A DNA stretch of 64,000 nucleotides from Acidiphilium sp. PA (GTDB taxonomy: Bacteria; Pseudomonadota; Alphaproteobacteria; Acetobacterales; Acetobacteraceae): positions 90,616 through 154,615 of the forward strand of contig NZ_JAIMBY010000007.1 in the NCBI RefSeq assembly GCF_026191915.1, read 5' to 3'. The position numbers were made by a program, and so were the translations under genes. The notes under the pieces are model-generated. The model saw only the letters and a list, made by a program, of their open reading frames with translations. It did no database searches and was not told where the DNA came from. Shown here piece by piece: positions 45,393-54,759 of the stretch (within the stretch, counting starts at the first letter, position 1; the number at the start of each line of letters is the position of its first letter).

Positions 45393-46722
45393 GCCGGGCG
45401 GCACAATCCTGATCGCCGATGATCAGGCGGATATCCGCGAAGCCCTGGCCCTGGTGCTGCGCGCCGAAGGTTTCGCGACCAAAGGCGCCGCATCCCCCGC
45501 CGAGGCCGCCCTGCTGCTCGATGCCGGCGGCATCGACGCCCTGCTGCTCGACCTCAATTTCGCAACCGACACCACCTCCGGCGAGGATGGCATGCGCCTG
45601 CTCGCCTCGGTCAAAACAATCCACCCGGACCTGCCGGTGGTGGTGCTGACCGGCTGGGGCTCGGTCGATCTCGCGGTGCGCGCGCTCCGCGCCGGTGCCG
45701 CCGATTTCCTCGAAAAACCCTGGGAAAACACCCGCCTGATCACCGTGCTGCGCAGCCAGCTCGCCCTCGCGCGCGCCCGCCGCACCGCGGCCAGCCTCAC
45801 CCACCCGGCCGCCCAGGGCGACATCATCGGCACCTCCGCCGCGATGCGCGCGGTTCTCACCCTGGTCGAAAAAATCGCCCCGGCCGATGTCTCGGTGCTG
45901 ATCACCGGTGAAAGCGGCACCGGCAAGGGCCTCATCGCCCGCCACATCGCCGCCTTGTCGCGTCGCCGCGACAAGCCCTTCGTCACGCTCGATCTCGGTG
46001 CCGTGCCGGAAAGCCTGATCGAGTCTGAATTGTTCGGCCATACCCGCGGCGCCTTCACCGATGCGAAAACCGACCGGATCGGCCGGTTCGAAATCGCCAA
46101 CGGCGGCGTCCTGTTCCTCGATGAAATCGGCAACGCGAGCCTCGCCACCCAGGCCCGCCTGCTCTCCGTGCTCGAAGACGGCATCATCACCCGCGTGGGC
46201 GAGGCGACACCCCGCCGGGTCCATGTCCGCGTCATCGCCGCCACCAACGCCGATCTGCCCCAGTTGATCGAGGCCGGCCGCTTCAGGCGCGACCTGCTGT
46301 TCCGCCTCAACACCGTCGAGATCGCCCTGCCGCCGCTCCGCGCGCGGGGCGACGATGTGTTTCTGCTCGCCGCCGACTGCCTCGCCGCCTCCGCCGCCCG
46401 CCACGGCCGCACCGTCACCGGCTTCGCCCCGGATGCGCTGGCCGCGCTCTCGAACCACCCGTGGCCGGGCAACGTGCGCGAACTATCCCACGTTGTCGAA
46501 CGCGCCGTCCTGCTCGCCGACCACGATCTGATCGGCGCGGCGCATCTGCGTCTCGGCCCGATCGCAACGACACCGATCGAGCACATGACGCTCGATCAAG
46601 CCGAGCGCTACCTGATCCAGCACGCCATGGCCGAGGCGGCCGGCGATGCCGAAATCGCGGCGCGCCGCCTCGGCCTGTCGCGCAGCGCCTTCTACCGGCG
46701 CCTGTCGCAACTCCGAACGTGA
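45385..46722 (+). CDS. NtrC-family response regulator with altered GAFTGA loop
   Basis: A 445-residue regulator: receiver domain (ILIADDQADIREAL; phospho-acceptor Asp in ALLLDLNF; conserved Thr and Lys in VLTGWGSVD and FLEKPW), AAA+ domain (Walker A GESGTGKGLIARHIA; Walker B LFLDEIGN; arginine-finger region) and a C-terminal Fis-type helix-turn-helix (AARRLGLSRSAFYRRLSQL). The sigma-54 contact loop reads GAFTDA instead of GAFTGA. ATG 45385 lies eight bases inside the MFS gene end. Its partner kinase follows with a GTGA overlap. It probably controls the export operon, possibly from an upstream sigma-54 or other promoter. Confidence 0.92.
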   Translation: MVEPGGTILIADDQADIREALALVLRAEGFATKGAASPAEAALLLDAGGIDALLLDLNFATDTTSGEDGMRLLASVKTIHPDLPVVVLTGWGSVDLAVRALRAGAADFLEKPWENTRLITVLRSQLALARARRTAASLTHPAAQGDIIGTSAAMRAVLTLVEKIAPADVSVLITGESGTGKGLIARHIAALSRRRDKPFVTLDLGAVPESLIESELFGHTRGAFTDAKTDRIGRFEIANGGVLFLDEIGNASLATQARLLSVLEDGIITRVGEATPRRVHVRVIAATNADLPQLIEAGRFRRDLLFRLNTVEIALPPLRARGDDVFLLAADCLAASAARHGRTVTGFAPDALAALSNHPWPGNVRELSHVVERAVLLADHDLIGAAHLRLGPIATTPIEHMTLDQAERYLIQHAMAEAAGDAEIAARRLGLSRSAFYRRLSQLRT

Positions 46723-47900
46723 CCGGCCTCGCCGCACTCGTCATCGGTGCGCTCGTCGGTGCCGCCTGCGGCTATGCGCTGGCACGCCGCCGCGCCGACC
46801 GCGGCCACCGCCAGATCGCCGCCCTGCTGCTCGGCCTGCGCGATGGCGACTACACGCTCCGCGCCATCGCGGCGCGCGGTGCACTCGGCGCAGCGTTCGC
46901 CGCCGTCAACGAGCTGGCCGATGCCCTGATGGGCAGCCGCCGCGCCGGCATCGAATCCGATGCGCTGCTCGGCAAGCTGCTCGGCGCGGTCGATCTCGCG
47001 ATCATCGTGATCGGCCCGCGCGGCACCATCGTCGGCGGCAACGACGCCGCCGGCACCCTGCTCGGCACCGATGCCGAATTCCTGACCGGCCGGCACCCGC
47101 ACACACTCGGCATCGCGCCATGGCTCGACCCCGACGGCCCCACCCGGTTCGACACCGCTCTGCCCGGCGGCGCCGGCCCGTGGCACGTCCGGCGCGTCCG
47201 CTTCCGGCGCGGCGGACGCGATCATCTCATGCTGGTCGCGAGCGATCTGTCCCGCACGCTGCGCGACGAGGAACGCCGGGTCTGGCGCGGCCTGATCCGC
47301 GTGCTCAGCCACGAAACCGGCAATTCCCTCGGCCCGATCCAGGCGACCGCCGAAACCCTGCAACGCCACGCCGCCGATCCGCACCAGATGCGTGACGGCC
47401 TCGCCTTGATCGAGCGCCGCACCCGCAGCCTCGCCGGCTTCATCCGCCGCTACGCCGACCTCGCCCGCCTGCCGCCGCCGATGCCCGAACCCGCCGCACC
47501 CGGCCCGCTGCTGCGCCGCATCGCCGCTCTCGAAACCCGCGTGCCGATCCGCACCGCCATCGGTCCAACGGCCGAGACGATGCTCGATCCCGCACAGATC
47601 GAGCAGGCCTTGATCAACCTGATCCGCAACGCCGCCGATGCCGCGCTCGAGGCCGGCGGCGCGGTCGACATCACGCTCGAAATCGCCGCGTCCCACCTGC
47701 GCATCGCGATCATCGACGAGGGCAGGGGCCTGCCGCAGACCGAAAACCTGTTCGTCCCCGGCTTCACCACCAAACCCGGCGGCAGCGGCATCGGCCTCGT
47801 CCTCGCCCGCGAAATCATCGAAGCCCACGGCGGCACGCTGCATCTATCCAACCGCCCCGATCGCACCGGCGCCCAGGCGCTGATCACACTGCCCGGCTGA
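46719..47900 (+). CDS. NtrY-like sensor histidine kinase
   Basis: A 393-residue kinase from GTG 46719, which overlaps the regulator stop as GTGA. One N-terminal membrane helix (LAALVIGALVGAACGYALA), a PAS-like segment near 80-170 (LAIIVIGPRGTIVGGNDAAG), then the NtrY/NtrB-type H-box with LSHETGNSLGPIQATAETLQ, N-box NLIRNAADAALEAGG, G1 DEGRGLP and G2 GSGIGLVLAREI. With one membrane helix and no periplasmic domain it probably senses a cytoplasmic or membrane signal. Last gene of the run. Confidence 0.9.
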   Translation: MTGLAALVIGALVGAACGYALARRRADRGHRQIAALLLGLRDGDYTLRAIAARGALGAAFAAVNELADALMGSRRAGIESDALLGKLLGAVDLAIIVIGPRGTIVGGNDAAGTLLGTDAEFLTGRHPHTLGIAPWLDPDGPTRFDTALPGGAGPWHVRRVRFRRGGRDHLMLVASDLSRTLRDEERRVWRGLIRVLSHETGNSLGPIQATAETLQRHAADPHQMRDGLALIERRTRSLAGFIRRYADLARLPPPMPEPAAPGPLLRRIAALETRVPIRTAIGPTAETMLDPAQIEQALINLIRNAADAALEAGGAVDITLEIAASHLRIAIIDEGRGLPQTENLFVPGFTTKPGGSGIGLVLAREIIEAHGGTLHLSNRPDRTGAQALITLPG

Positions 47901-47994
47901 CGCAGCGCGCCACCCGCTTGATCTCGATCAACGACAACCCGGCCCGCCCCGCGCATCCTGCCCGCCAATCAACCACCCCCGAAAAGGACGTGCC

Positions 47995-48336
47995 ATGATC
48001 GAAGACTGGGCAAAAATCATCACCGCGATGGACGGCGGCGTGCGCGATCTGCGCGAAGCCAACCCCGATGTCATGAAAGCCTTCGGCGCCATCGCCAAGG
48101 CCGCCCACGGCGGTACCGCGCTCGATGCCAAGACCAAGGAACTCATCGCCCTGGCCATCGGCGTCGCCACCCGCTGCCAGCCCTGCATCGCCTATCACGC
48201 CCGCGATGCCGCGCGCGCCGGTGCCACCCGCGCCGAAATCGCCGAAACACTCGGCGTCGCCATCTACATGGGGGCCGGCCCGTCCGCGATGTACGCCGCC
48301 GAGGCGCTGGAATCCTTCGATCAATCGGCCCCATGA
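47995..48336 (+). CDS. carboxymuconolactone decarboxylase/AhpD-like protein
   Basis: A 113-residue single-domain protein of the carboxymuconolactone decarboxylase/AhpD family. The redox CxxC-and-His site is in ATRCQPCIAYHARDAARAGA near residue 57. The CxxC suggests a thiol peroxidase-related or redox role rather than decarboxylation. AAGGA lies upstream of ATG 47995. It lies after the export run and before the sorbosone dehydrogenase-like gene. Confidence 0.9.
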   Translation: MIEDWAKIITAMDGGVRDLREANPDVMKAFGAIAKAAHGGTALDAKTKELIALAIGVATRCQPCIAYHARDAARAGATRAEIAETLGVAIYMGAGPSAMYAAEALESFDQSAP

Positions 48337-48439
48337 ACAAGTAGCGCGCAACGCTCTCCACTTGGGGGTGGCTCGACCAACGACGAACGCGGGCCTATGA
48401 ATCCGCCTGATCGTCCAGCCCCGAACGGAGAGCAAGATT

Positions 48440-49738
48440 TTGAACGCTTCTGCTGTATTTGCACGCCTCGTCGCCGTCGTTGGTGAGGTCACCTTGCGCG
48501 TGCGCCGCGCGAGCGACGGCTCCCACGCACCCGCCTGGGGCACCGCGCCGGCGATTCCGCTCGCCAAACCGCAAGGCCGCCTGCCCACCCTCAAAATGCC
48601 CACCGCGCGCGGCTGGTCGGATGGCCGGAAGCCGCTCGCCGCCCCCGGCCTGCGCGTCAATGCCTTCGCGACCGGTCTGCGCCATCCCCGCTGGATCCAC
48701 GTGCTGCCGAACGGCGATGTGCTGGTCGCCGAAGCGATCAGCGTCGCCGGTAAGATCACAAGCGCGTTCGACTACGCCATGTTCGCCACCATGCAGCGCG
48801 CCGCGGCGGTCGGCGTCAGCCCCAACCGCATCACCCTGCTGCGCGATGCCGATGGCGATGGCGTCGCCGAAATCCGTGAAACCTTCCTCGACGGCCTCAA
48901 CCAGCCGTTCGGCATGGCGCTGATCGGTGACACGCTCTACGTCGGCAATACCGATGGCGTGGTGGCGTTCCCCTATGTGCCCGGTGCCACGCGCATCACC
49001 GCGCCGGGTCGCAAGCTCAACAGTTTCAACGGCGGCGGCCACTGGACGCGCAGCCTCCTGCCGAGCCCGGATGGCACCAGATTATACATCGGCGTCGGCT
49101 CGCTCACCAACATCGCCGACGAAGGCATGGCGGTCGAAGCCGGGCGCGCCGCCATCCACGAACTCGACCTCACCACCGGCCAGACCCGCATCTTCGCCGC
49201 CGGCCTGCGCAACCCGGTCGGCATGGCCTGGGAACCGCACACGCAAACGCTCTGGACCGTGGTGAACGAGCGCGACGGTCTGGGCGATGAAACCCCGCCC
49301 GACTATCTCACATCGGTCCGCGACGGCGGTTTCTACGGCTGGCCCTATTGCTACTGGGGCCAGACGGTCGACGACCGCGTACCCCAGGATGCGGCCCTGG
49401 TCGCCACCGCCCTCACGCCCGACTACGCGCTCGGCGGCCACACCGCCTCGCTCGGCCTGTGCTGGATGGAGGCGGGCGTGCTGCCCGGCTTTCCTGCGGG
49501 CATGGCGATCGGCCAGCACGGCTCGTGGAACCGCAGCACGCTGAGCGGCTATAAAGTCGTGTTCGTACCCTTCGAAGGCGGCCGTCCGTCCGGTCCGCCG
49601 CGCGATATCCTGTCGGGCTTCCTGGCACCGGACGAACGCGAATCCTACGGCCGCCCGGTCGGCGTCACCCCCGGCCCGGACGGCGCGCTGCTGGTGGCGG
49701 ACGACGTCGGCGATGTCATCTGGCGCGTGACCGGCTAG
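48440..49738 (+). CDS. L-sorbosone dehydrogenase-like PQQ-type quinoprotein
   Basis: A 432-residue six-bladed beta-propeller of the soluble aldose/L-sorbosone dehydrogenase family, whose members oxidise sugar aldehydes, several with PQQ. Family blocks: GLRHPRWIHVLPNGDVLVAE, FNGGGHWTRSLLPSPDGTRL, AAGLRNPVGMAWEPHTQTLW, GGFYGWPYCYWGQ and IGQHGSWNRSTLSGYKVVFV. The start is TTG 48440, with GGAGAG about ten bases upstream; no better start exists. No convincing signal peptide is seen, although such enzymes are usually periplasmic. Confidence 0.85.
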   Translation: MNASAVFARLVAVVGEVTLRVRRASDGSHAPAWGTAPAIPLAKPQGRLPTLKMPTARGWSDGRKPLAAPGLRVNAFATGLRHPRWIHVLPNGDVLVAEAISVAGKITSAFDYAMFATMQRAAAVGVSPNRITLLRDADGDGVAEIRETFLDGLNQPFGMALIGDTLYVGNTDGVVAFPYVPGATRITAPGRKLNSFNGGGHWTRSLLPSPDGTRLYIGVGSLTNIADEGMAVEAGRAAIHELDLTTGQTRIFAAGLRNPVGMAWEPHTQTLWTVVNERDGLGDETPPDYLTSVRDGGFYGWPYCYWGQTVDDRVPQDAALVATALTPDYALGGHTASLGLCWMEAGVLPGFPAGMAIGQHGSWNRSTLSGYKVVFVPFEGGRPSGPPRDILSGFLAPDERESYGRPVGVTPGPDGALLVADDVGDVIWRVTG

Positions 49739-49816
49739 CGCCTCACCGACCTGACGCCGCCCCACCGCCGCTCACCCCTCGACCATCCTTCCCACAACAA
49801 CACGGAAACGCCCGAA

Positions 49817-50149
49817 ATGATCCATGAACTCCGCCTCTATCGCTGCATGCCTGGCCGCCTGCCGGACCTGCTCACCCGCTTCGAGACCATCACCCTGCCG
49901 ATCTGGCGCAGGCACGGCATCCGCCAGACCGGGTTCTGGACCACCGTGATCGGCGACTCCAATCTCGACCTGACCTATCTGCTCGAATGGGACTCCCTCG
50001 CCGAGCGCGAGACCAAATGGCTCGCCTTTCAGATCGATCCCGAATGGATCACCAGGCGTGCCGAAACCGAGCAGAACGGCCAGATCGTCGCCAACGTCAC
50101 CAACCAGATCCTGCTGCCCACCCGCTTCTCCGCCATCGGCAATCCCTGA
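49817..50149 (+). CDS. NIPSNAP family protein
   Basis: A 110-residue ferredoxin-like fold protein of the NIPSNAP family: IHELRLYRCMPGRLPDLLTR, then FWTTVIGDSNLDLTYLLEWD and the end-strand. Related bacterial proteins are small and often paired with oxidoreductases. Its stop shares bases with the dehydrogenase start (TGATG), so they are coupled. Function unknown. Confidence 0.88.
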   Translation: MIHELRLYRCMPGRLPDLLTRFETITLPIWRRHGIRQTGFWTTVIGDSNLDLTYLLEWDSLAERETKWLAFQIDPEWITRRAETEQNGQIVANVTNQILLPTRFSAIGNP

Positions 50150-51198
50150 TGCGCCGCATCAACCCCGCCCGTCTGCGAGCCGCGACCGAGCGCATCGTCG
50201 CCGCCATGGGCAGCGATCCCGCCGAAACCCGCCTGATCGCCGATCACCTCGTCCGCGCCAACCTCGCCGGGCACGACAGCCACGGCGTCGGCATGCTGCC
50301 CGCCTATGTGCGAATGCTGCGTGAAGGCAAACTCATCCCCAACCAGTCCCTCGCCACCATCACCGATGCCGGCGCCATCCTGGTGTTCGATGCCCGGCGC
50401 GGCTTCGGCGCGCACATGGCGCATGAAGCGGTCGCGCGCGCCATCGTCCGCGCGCGCGAGATCGGCGCCGTCACCCTCAGCCTGCGCAACAGCGCCCATA
50501 TCGGCCGCATCGGCACCTATGCCGAACAGGCCGCAACCGCCGGCATGGGCTTCATCGCCTATGTCAACGTCGCCGACCATCACCCGATTTCGGCCCCGTT
50601 CGGCTGCGGCGAACCCCGGCTCGGCACCAACCCCTTCGTCACCGCCGTCCCCGCGCCGGGCGGCCCCGTGGTGCTCGACATGGCGACGACCACGATCGCC
50701 CACGGCAAGGCCCGCATCGCCCGCAACAAGGGTGAACCGGTCGCCGCAGGCTGCCTGATCGATGCCGCGGGCCAACCCACCACCGATCCGGTCCCGCTGA
50801 TCGACCGCAGCGAGGGCGCCTTGCAAACCTTCGGCCTGCACAAAGGCTCGGGCCTGGCCATCATGTGCGAGATCATGGCCGGCGCGGTCGCCGGCGGCCA
50901 GCGCGCGGATGAACCCGAACAGGGCAGCATCCTCAACAGCATGTTCGCCGTGCTGATCAACCTCGATGCCCTCGGCGGCGTCGCCCGCGTCGCCGAGGGC
51001 GTCGCCGCCACCCGCGCGCATCTCACCGCCGCCCGCCGCGCGCCGGGGTTCGATCAGATCCAACTCCCCGGCGACCCCGAACGCGCCCACGCGGCGCAGC
51101 GCACGCGTGATGGAATCCCCATCGATAATCTCACCCTCGCCCAGATCACCGAAGCCGCCGCCGCCCTCGGCATCGCCGATTTCACCGCCATGCTCTGA
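50149..51198 (+). CDS. malate/L-lactate dehydrogenase family (Ldh2/YlbC type) oxidoreductase
   Basis: A 349-residue NAD(P)-dependent dehydrogenase of the Ldh2 family, unrelated in fold to classical LDH/MDH. Seen: HLVRANLAGHDSHGVGMLPA near 31 with the catalytic histidine, VTLSLRNSAHIGRIGTYAEQ near 110, HHPISAPFGCGEPRLGTNPF near 145 and LDMATTTIAHGKARIARNKG near 180. Substrates in the family include malate, 2-oxo acids, ureidoglycolate and delta-1-piperideine carboxylate. ATG 50149 overlaps the stop of the NIPSNAP gene. It is tail-to-tail with the kinase gene (gap 16 bases). Confidence 0.9.
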   Translation: MRRINPARLRAATERIVAAMGSDPAETRLIADHLVRANLAGHDSHGVGMLPAYVRMLREGKLIPNQSLATITDAGAILVFDARRGFGAHMAHEAVARAIVRAREIGAVTLSLRNSAHIGRIGTYAEQAATAGMGFIAYVNVADHHPISAPFGCGEPRLGTNPFVTAVPAPGGPVVLDMATTTIAHGKARIARNKGEPVAAGCLIDAAGQPTTDPVPLIDRSEGALQTFGLHKGSGLAIMCEIMAGAVAGGQRADEPEQGSILNSMFAVLINLDALGGVARVAEGVAATRAHLTAARRAPGFDQIQLPGDPERAHAAQRTRDGIPIDNLTLAQITEAAAALGIADFTAML

Positions 51199-51214
51199 TC
51201 CGCTGTCCCCACCC

Positions 51215-52585
51215 TCACGCCGCGACCGGCAGGCCGATCACAACCGTCAGCCCCGGCCGCTCGGCATCATCGCGCGACTGCCGCAGCACCATCGTGCCGT
51301 CGTGCAACGCAACGATGGCGGCCACCAGCGCCAGGCCCAGCCCATGCCCCTCGCGCGAGCGGCTGGCATCCAGCCGCCCGAACCGCCGCAGCGCCTCGGC
51401 ATGGCGCGCGGGCGGAATCCCCGGCCCGTCATCGGCCACGCTCACCCCGATCCCGCGATCATCCCGCCCCGCCGTCACCAGGATCGCGGTTCCCGGCCCG
51501 CCATGGGTGATCGCGTTTTCGATCAGATTGGCGAACAACTGATTGAGCAGCGCGGCATCGCCCGCCAGCGCGAGCTCCGGCGCGATCCGCGCGGTCAGCA
51601 CCGCCCCCGCATCCTCGGCGACGGTTTCATACGTCTCGGCGATATCCCCGAGCAACCGCGACAAATCGAGCGGCGCGAACGACGCCCGGCGCGCCCCGCT
51701 CTCGATCTGCGCCAGCCGCAATATCCCCGCCGATAACGCCAGCGCCGCATCCACCTGCGCGATCGCATCGGCGAGCGCCGCCGGCAGGGCCGCCGGATCG
51801 TCGTTGCGCAGCATCAACTCCAGCGATTCCCGCAACCGTGCCAGCGGCGAGCGCAGATCATGCGCAATCTCATCGCCCACCGCGCGGATATTGCCCATCA
51901 GCTGCTCGATCCGCGCCAGCATCGCATTGATGCCGCGCGCCAGATGATCGAATTCGTCTCCCGAACCCGACAGCGGGATACGCCGGGTGAAATCCCCCGC
52001 CATGATCTCCTCGCCCGCCGCACTCACCGCCTCGACGCGCGCCAGCGCCCGCCGGCCGAACCCGATTCCCGCCGCCAGCCCGATCGCGAGCGTGATCCCG
52101 AACCCGATCAGAAAGCTCCGCCGGATCAATGCGTTCAGCTCATCGAGCATGGTCGCATCCGCCGCCACCAGCAGCGTCCCGCCGCCGCCGATCCGCTCGA
52201 CCCGCGCGCGCAGCACCCGGATATGCCCGGTCAGCGCCGCGCCGCGCGGTGCCGCCAGATCATGCCAGCCCGGTTTCGGCATCGCCAGCGTCAGATCCCC
52301 CGCGATCAGCCGGCCCTTCGCATCGTCGAGCCGGAAGAACGTCCCGGTCGGCGGCTCGGCAATCGCCGCGCGCACCCCGGCCGCGATCACGCCCGGCGGT
52401 GTCCGCGCGCCAAACACCATGATCTCACTGATCTCGTTGTCGATGTCGGTATCCAGCGTCCTGCGCAACGCCCCCAGCGTCCCGATATAAATGACGCCGA
52501 ACACCACCGCCGCGCTCGCCGAAGCCAGGCCCACGCCCAGCGCCGCGAGCCGCACGCTGGTCGTCTGAAACAGCCTAGGCCGCAT
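51215..52585 (-). CDS. sensor histidine kinase of the efflux two-component system
   Basis: A 456-residue membrane kinase. Two helices (VRLAALGVGLASASAAVVFG and FLIGFGITLAIGLAAGIGFG) enclose a periplasmic sensor of about 120 residues. HAMP follows, then HisKA with VGDEIAHDLRSPLARLRESL (phospho-His), and the catalytic domain with NLIENAITHGG, DDGPGIP and GHGLGLALVAAI. The layout is that of CusS/CzcS-like kinases next to RND pumps. ATG 52585 overlaps the regulator stop by 11 bases, so the pair is co-expressed. Confidence 0.93.
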   Translation of the reverse strand: MRPRLFQTTSVRLAALGVGLASASAAVVFGVIYIGTLGALRRTLDTDIDNEISEIMVFGARTPPGVIAAGVRAAIAEPPTGTFFRLDDAKGRLIAGDLTLAMPKPGWHDLAAPRGAALTGHIRVLRARVERIGGGGTLLVAADATMLDELNALIRRSFLIGFGITLAIGLAAGIGFGRRALARVEAVSAAGEEIMAGDFTRRIPLSGSGDEFDHLARGINAMLARIEQLMGNIRAVGDEIAHDLRSPLARLRESLELMLRNDDPAALPAALADAIAQVDAALALSAGILRLAQIESGARRASFAPLDLSRLLGDIAETYETVAEDAGAVLTARIAPELALAGDAALLNQLFANLIENAITHGGPGTAILVTAGRDDRGIGVSVADDGPGIPPARHAEALRRFGRLDASRSREGHGLGLALVAAIVALHDGTMVLRQSRDDAERPGLTVVIGLPVAA

Positions 52586-53270
52586 CGCCCAGCCGGTAAC
52601 CCGCGCCGCGGATCGTCTGTACCAGCTCGATCGCATGCCCCCGGTCGATCTTGCCGCGCAGCCGCGAGATATGGGATTCCACCACGCTGGTCTGCGGGTC
52701 GAAATGAAAATCCCACACTGCCTCCAGCAACATCGTCCTCGTTACCACCTGTCCGGCATGGCGCATCATGTAATCGAGCAGCGCGAATTCGCGCGGCTTG
52801 AGCGGTATCCGCTGCCCCGCCCGGCTGACCTCGCGCGTCAGCCGATCCAGCGTCAGATCCGCCACTCGCAGCACGGTATCCACCGGCTTCGCCCGGCCCC
52901 GGCGCATCAGCGCCGCGATCCGCGCGCTCAATTCAGCGATCGCGAACGGCTTGACCAGATAATCATCGCCGCCGGCGCGCAGCCCGTCCACCCGGTCATC
53001 CACCCCGCCGAGCGCGGTCAGGAACAGGGCAGGGGTGTTGATACCGGCGCCCCGGAGCATCCGCAGCAAGCCGAGCCCATCGAGCCCCGGCAACATCCGA
53101 TCAACGATGATCATATCCCACGCCTCGCCGCCGGCGCGCAGCAGCCCGGTCCGCCCGTCCGCAGCCACCACGATATCGTGACCTTCAGGCCCCAGCCCCG
53201 CGCGTACCAGATCGGCCGTGCGGGCATCGTCCTCGATCAACAGAATGCGCAGCCCCGGCTTGCTCTCCAT
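52575..53270 (-). CDS. OmpR-family response regulator of the efflux two-component system
   Basis: A 231-residue OmpR/PhoB-type regulator. Receiver: LIEDDARTADLVRAGLGPEG, phospho-Asp in IIVDRMLPGLDG, Thr in FLTALGG and Lys in YLVKPFAI. Winged-helix DNA-binding domain: LKPREFALLDYMMRHAGQVV with the recognition helix in SVVESHISRLRGKIDRG. ATG 53270 has only a weak upstream site. It is divergent, 127 bases apart, from the RND tripartite genes it probably controls. Confidence 0.93.
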   Translation of the reverse strand: MESKPGLRILLIEDDARTADLVRAGLGPEGHDIVVAADGRTGLLRAGGEAWDMIIVDRMLPGLDGLGLLRMLRGAGINTPALFLTALGGVDDRVDGLRAGGDDYLVKPFAIAELSARIAALMRRGRAKPVDTVLRVADLTLDRLTREVSRAGQRIPLKPREFALLDYMMRHAGQVVTRTMLLEAVWDFHFDPQTSVVESHISRLRGKIDRGHAIELVQTIRGAGYRLGDAA

Positions 53271-53397
53271 GTCAAAGCAGGAGCGATGGTTTCGCCGCCG
53301 GGTCAAGCCGGTTTCCCCGACATTACAAAACGACAAACCAGCCGCAAGGCAGCGGCCAGCCGTGCTCCGCCAAAGCGTCCGTGCAACATAGACCCGC

Positions 53398-54759
53398 ATG
53401 ATGATCACGCACCCCAGCCGCCTTGCCCGCCCGATCGCAACGCTTGCGCTCGCCACCCTGTTGCTCGCCGGCTGCGCGACCTATCGCAGCCGCCCGCTCA
53501 GCCTCACCCCGCCGCTGCGCGCCACGCCGGCCGCGCTCGATCATCGATTGCCAAATGGCCGCCGGATCGATCCCACCGCCCCGCTGTCACCCCAGGCGCT
53601 CGCGGCCCTCGCCGTCCTGAACGACCCCGCGCTCGCCGCCGCGCGCGCCCAGGCCGGCGTCGCCCAGGCGCAGGCATTCGCCGCGGGCCTGCTGCCCGAC
53701 CCGAACATCCAGGGCGGTTTCGGCGCCCTGCTCGCCGGCCCGGCGGTCGCCCCCTCGATCGCCGCATCGATCACCCAGGACGTCGCCGCGCTGATCACCA
53801 GGGGTGCCCGCCGCCGCGCCGCACGCGCCCGATCGGCCGAAGCCGCCGCGAACGTGATGTGGCAGGACTATCAGGTCGCCTCCCAGGCCGAGACCCTGGC
53901 CGTCGCCCTCTGGGCGGACCGAGCCAGCCTCGCCGCGCTCGATCACGCGCGCCGCGCCCTGCGCCGCCTCACCGCCCTGTCGCGCCAGCAGATCGCCGCC
54001 GGCAATCTGACGATCGATCAAGCCGCCCCTGCCGAAGCGAGCCTCGCCAGTCTCGATGCCGCGCGCGATACCGCGGCCCAGCAGGCGCTGACCGATCAGG
54101 CCTCCCTCGCGGCCCTGCTCGGCCTGACCCCCGCGGCGCCGATCAGCCTCGCCCGCCCGGTCATCCCACCCCTGCCACCGGGCAGTGCCGCCGGGCTGAT
54201 CGCGAGCCTCGCCCGCCGCCGCCCCGACCTGATCGCGCTGCGCTACGGCTATCGCGCCGCCGATGCCGATCTGCGCGCCGCCATCCTCGCCCAGTTCCCG
54301 CTGATGTCGCTCACCGTCAACGGCGGGTCCGATACCAGCCGCGTCGCGACGGTCGGCCCCACCGTCTCGCTCAACCTGCCGGTCTTCAACGGCAATCGCG
54401 GCAATGTCGCCATCGCGCGCGCCACCCGCCGGCAATTGAACGCGGCCTTCACCGCCGCCCTCGGTGCCGCCCAGGGCGGCGCCGAGGCCGCGCAGCGCGC
54501 CCTCGCCCTGTTGATGCGCGAGCGCGCCGCCGCCCGGGGTCGCCTGATCCAGGCCGATCACGCCGCCGATGCCGCACGCCGCGCCTTCGGCCACGATCTG
54601 ATCGATGCCAGAACCGAAACCGACCTGATCGACCAGCAGGCGACCCGGCGCACCGAACTGATCGCGCTCGATCAGAAAATCGCCGCCGCCCGCATCGCCC
54701 TCGCCACCATGCTCGGCGCCGGACTCCCTATCGAAGCCCTGAACGGAACCACCCGATGA
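53398..54759 (+). CDS. outer-membrane efflux lipoprotein (CusC/NodT-like)
   Basis: A 453-residue outer-membrane factor. The signal sequence ends in the lipobox LLAGC at residues 22-26, and two repeated OEP halves follow (SPQALAALAVLNDPALAAAR; SLARRRPDLIALRYGYRA). It is lipoprotein-type rather than TolC-type. The divergent regulator gene starts 127 bases away. The stop overlaps the adaptor gene start (ATGATG). Confidence 0.92.
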   Translation: MMITHPSRLARPIATLALATLLLAGCATYRSRPLSLTPPLRATPAALDHRLPNGRRIDPTAPLSPQALAALAVLNDPALAAARAQAGVAQAQAFAAGLLPDPNIQGGFGALLAGPAVAPSIAASITQDVAALITRGARRRAARARSAEAAANVMWQDYQVASQAETLAVALWADRASLAALDHARRALRRLTALSRQQIAAGNLTIDQAAPAEASLASLDAARDTAAQQALTDQASLAALLGLTPAAPISLARPVIPPLPPGSAAGLIASLARRRPDLIALRYGYRAADADLRAAILAQFPLMSLTVNGGSDTSRVATVGPTVSLNLPVFNGNRGNVAIARATRRQLNAAFTAALGAAQGGAEAAQRALALLMRERAAARGRLIQADHAADAARRAFGHDLIDARTETDLIDQQATRRTELIALDQKIAAARIALATMLGAGLPIEALNGTTR

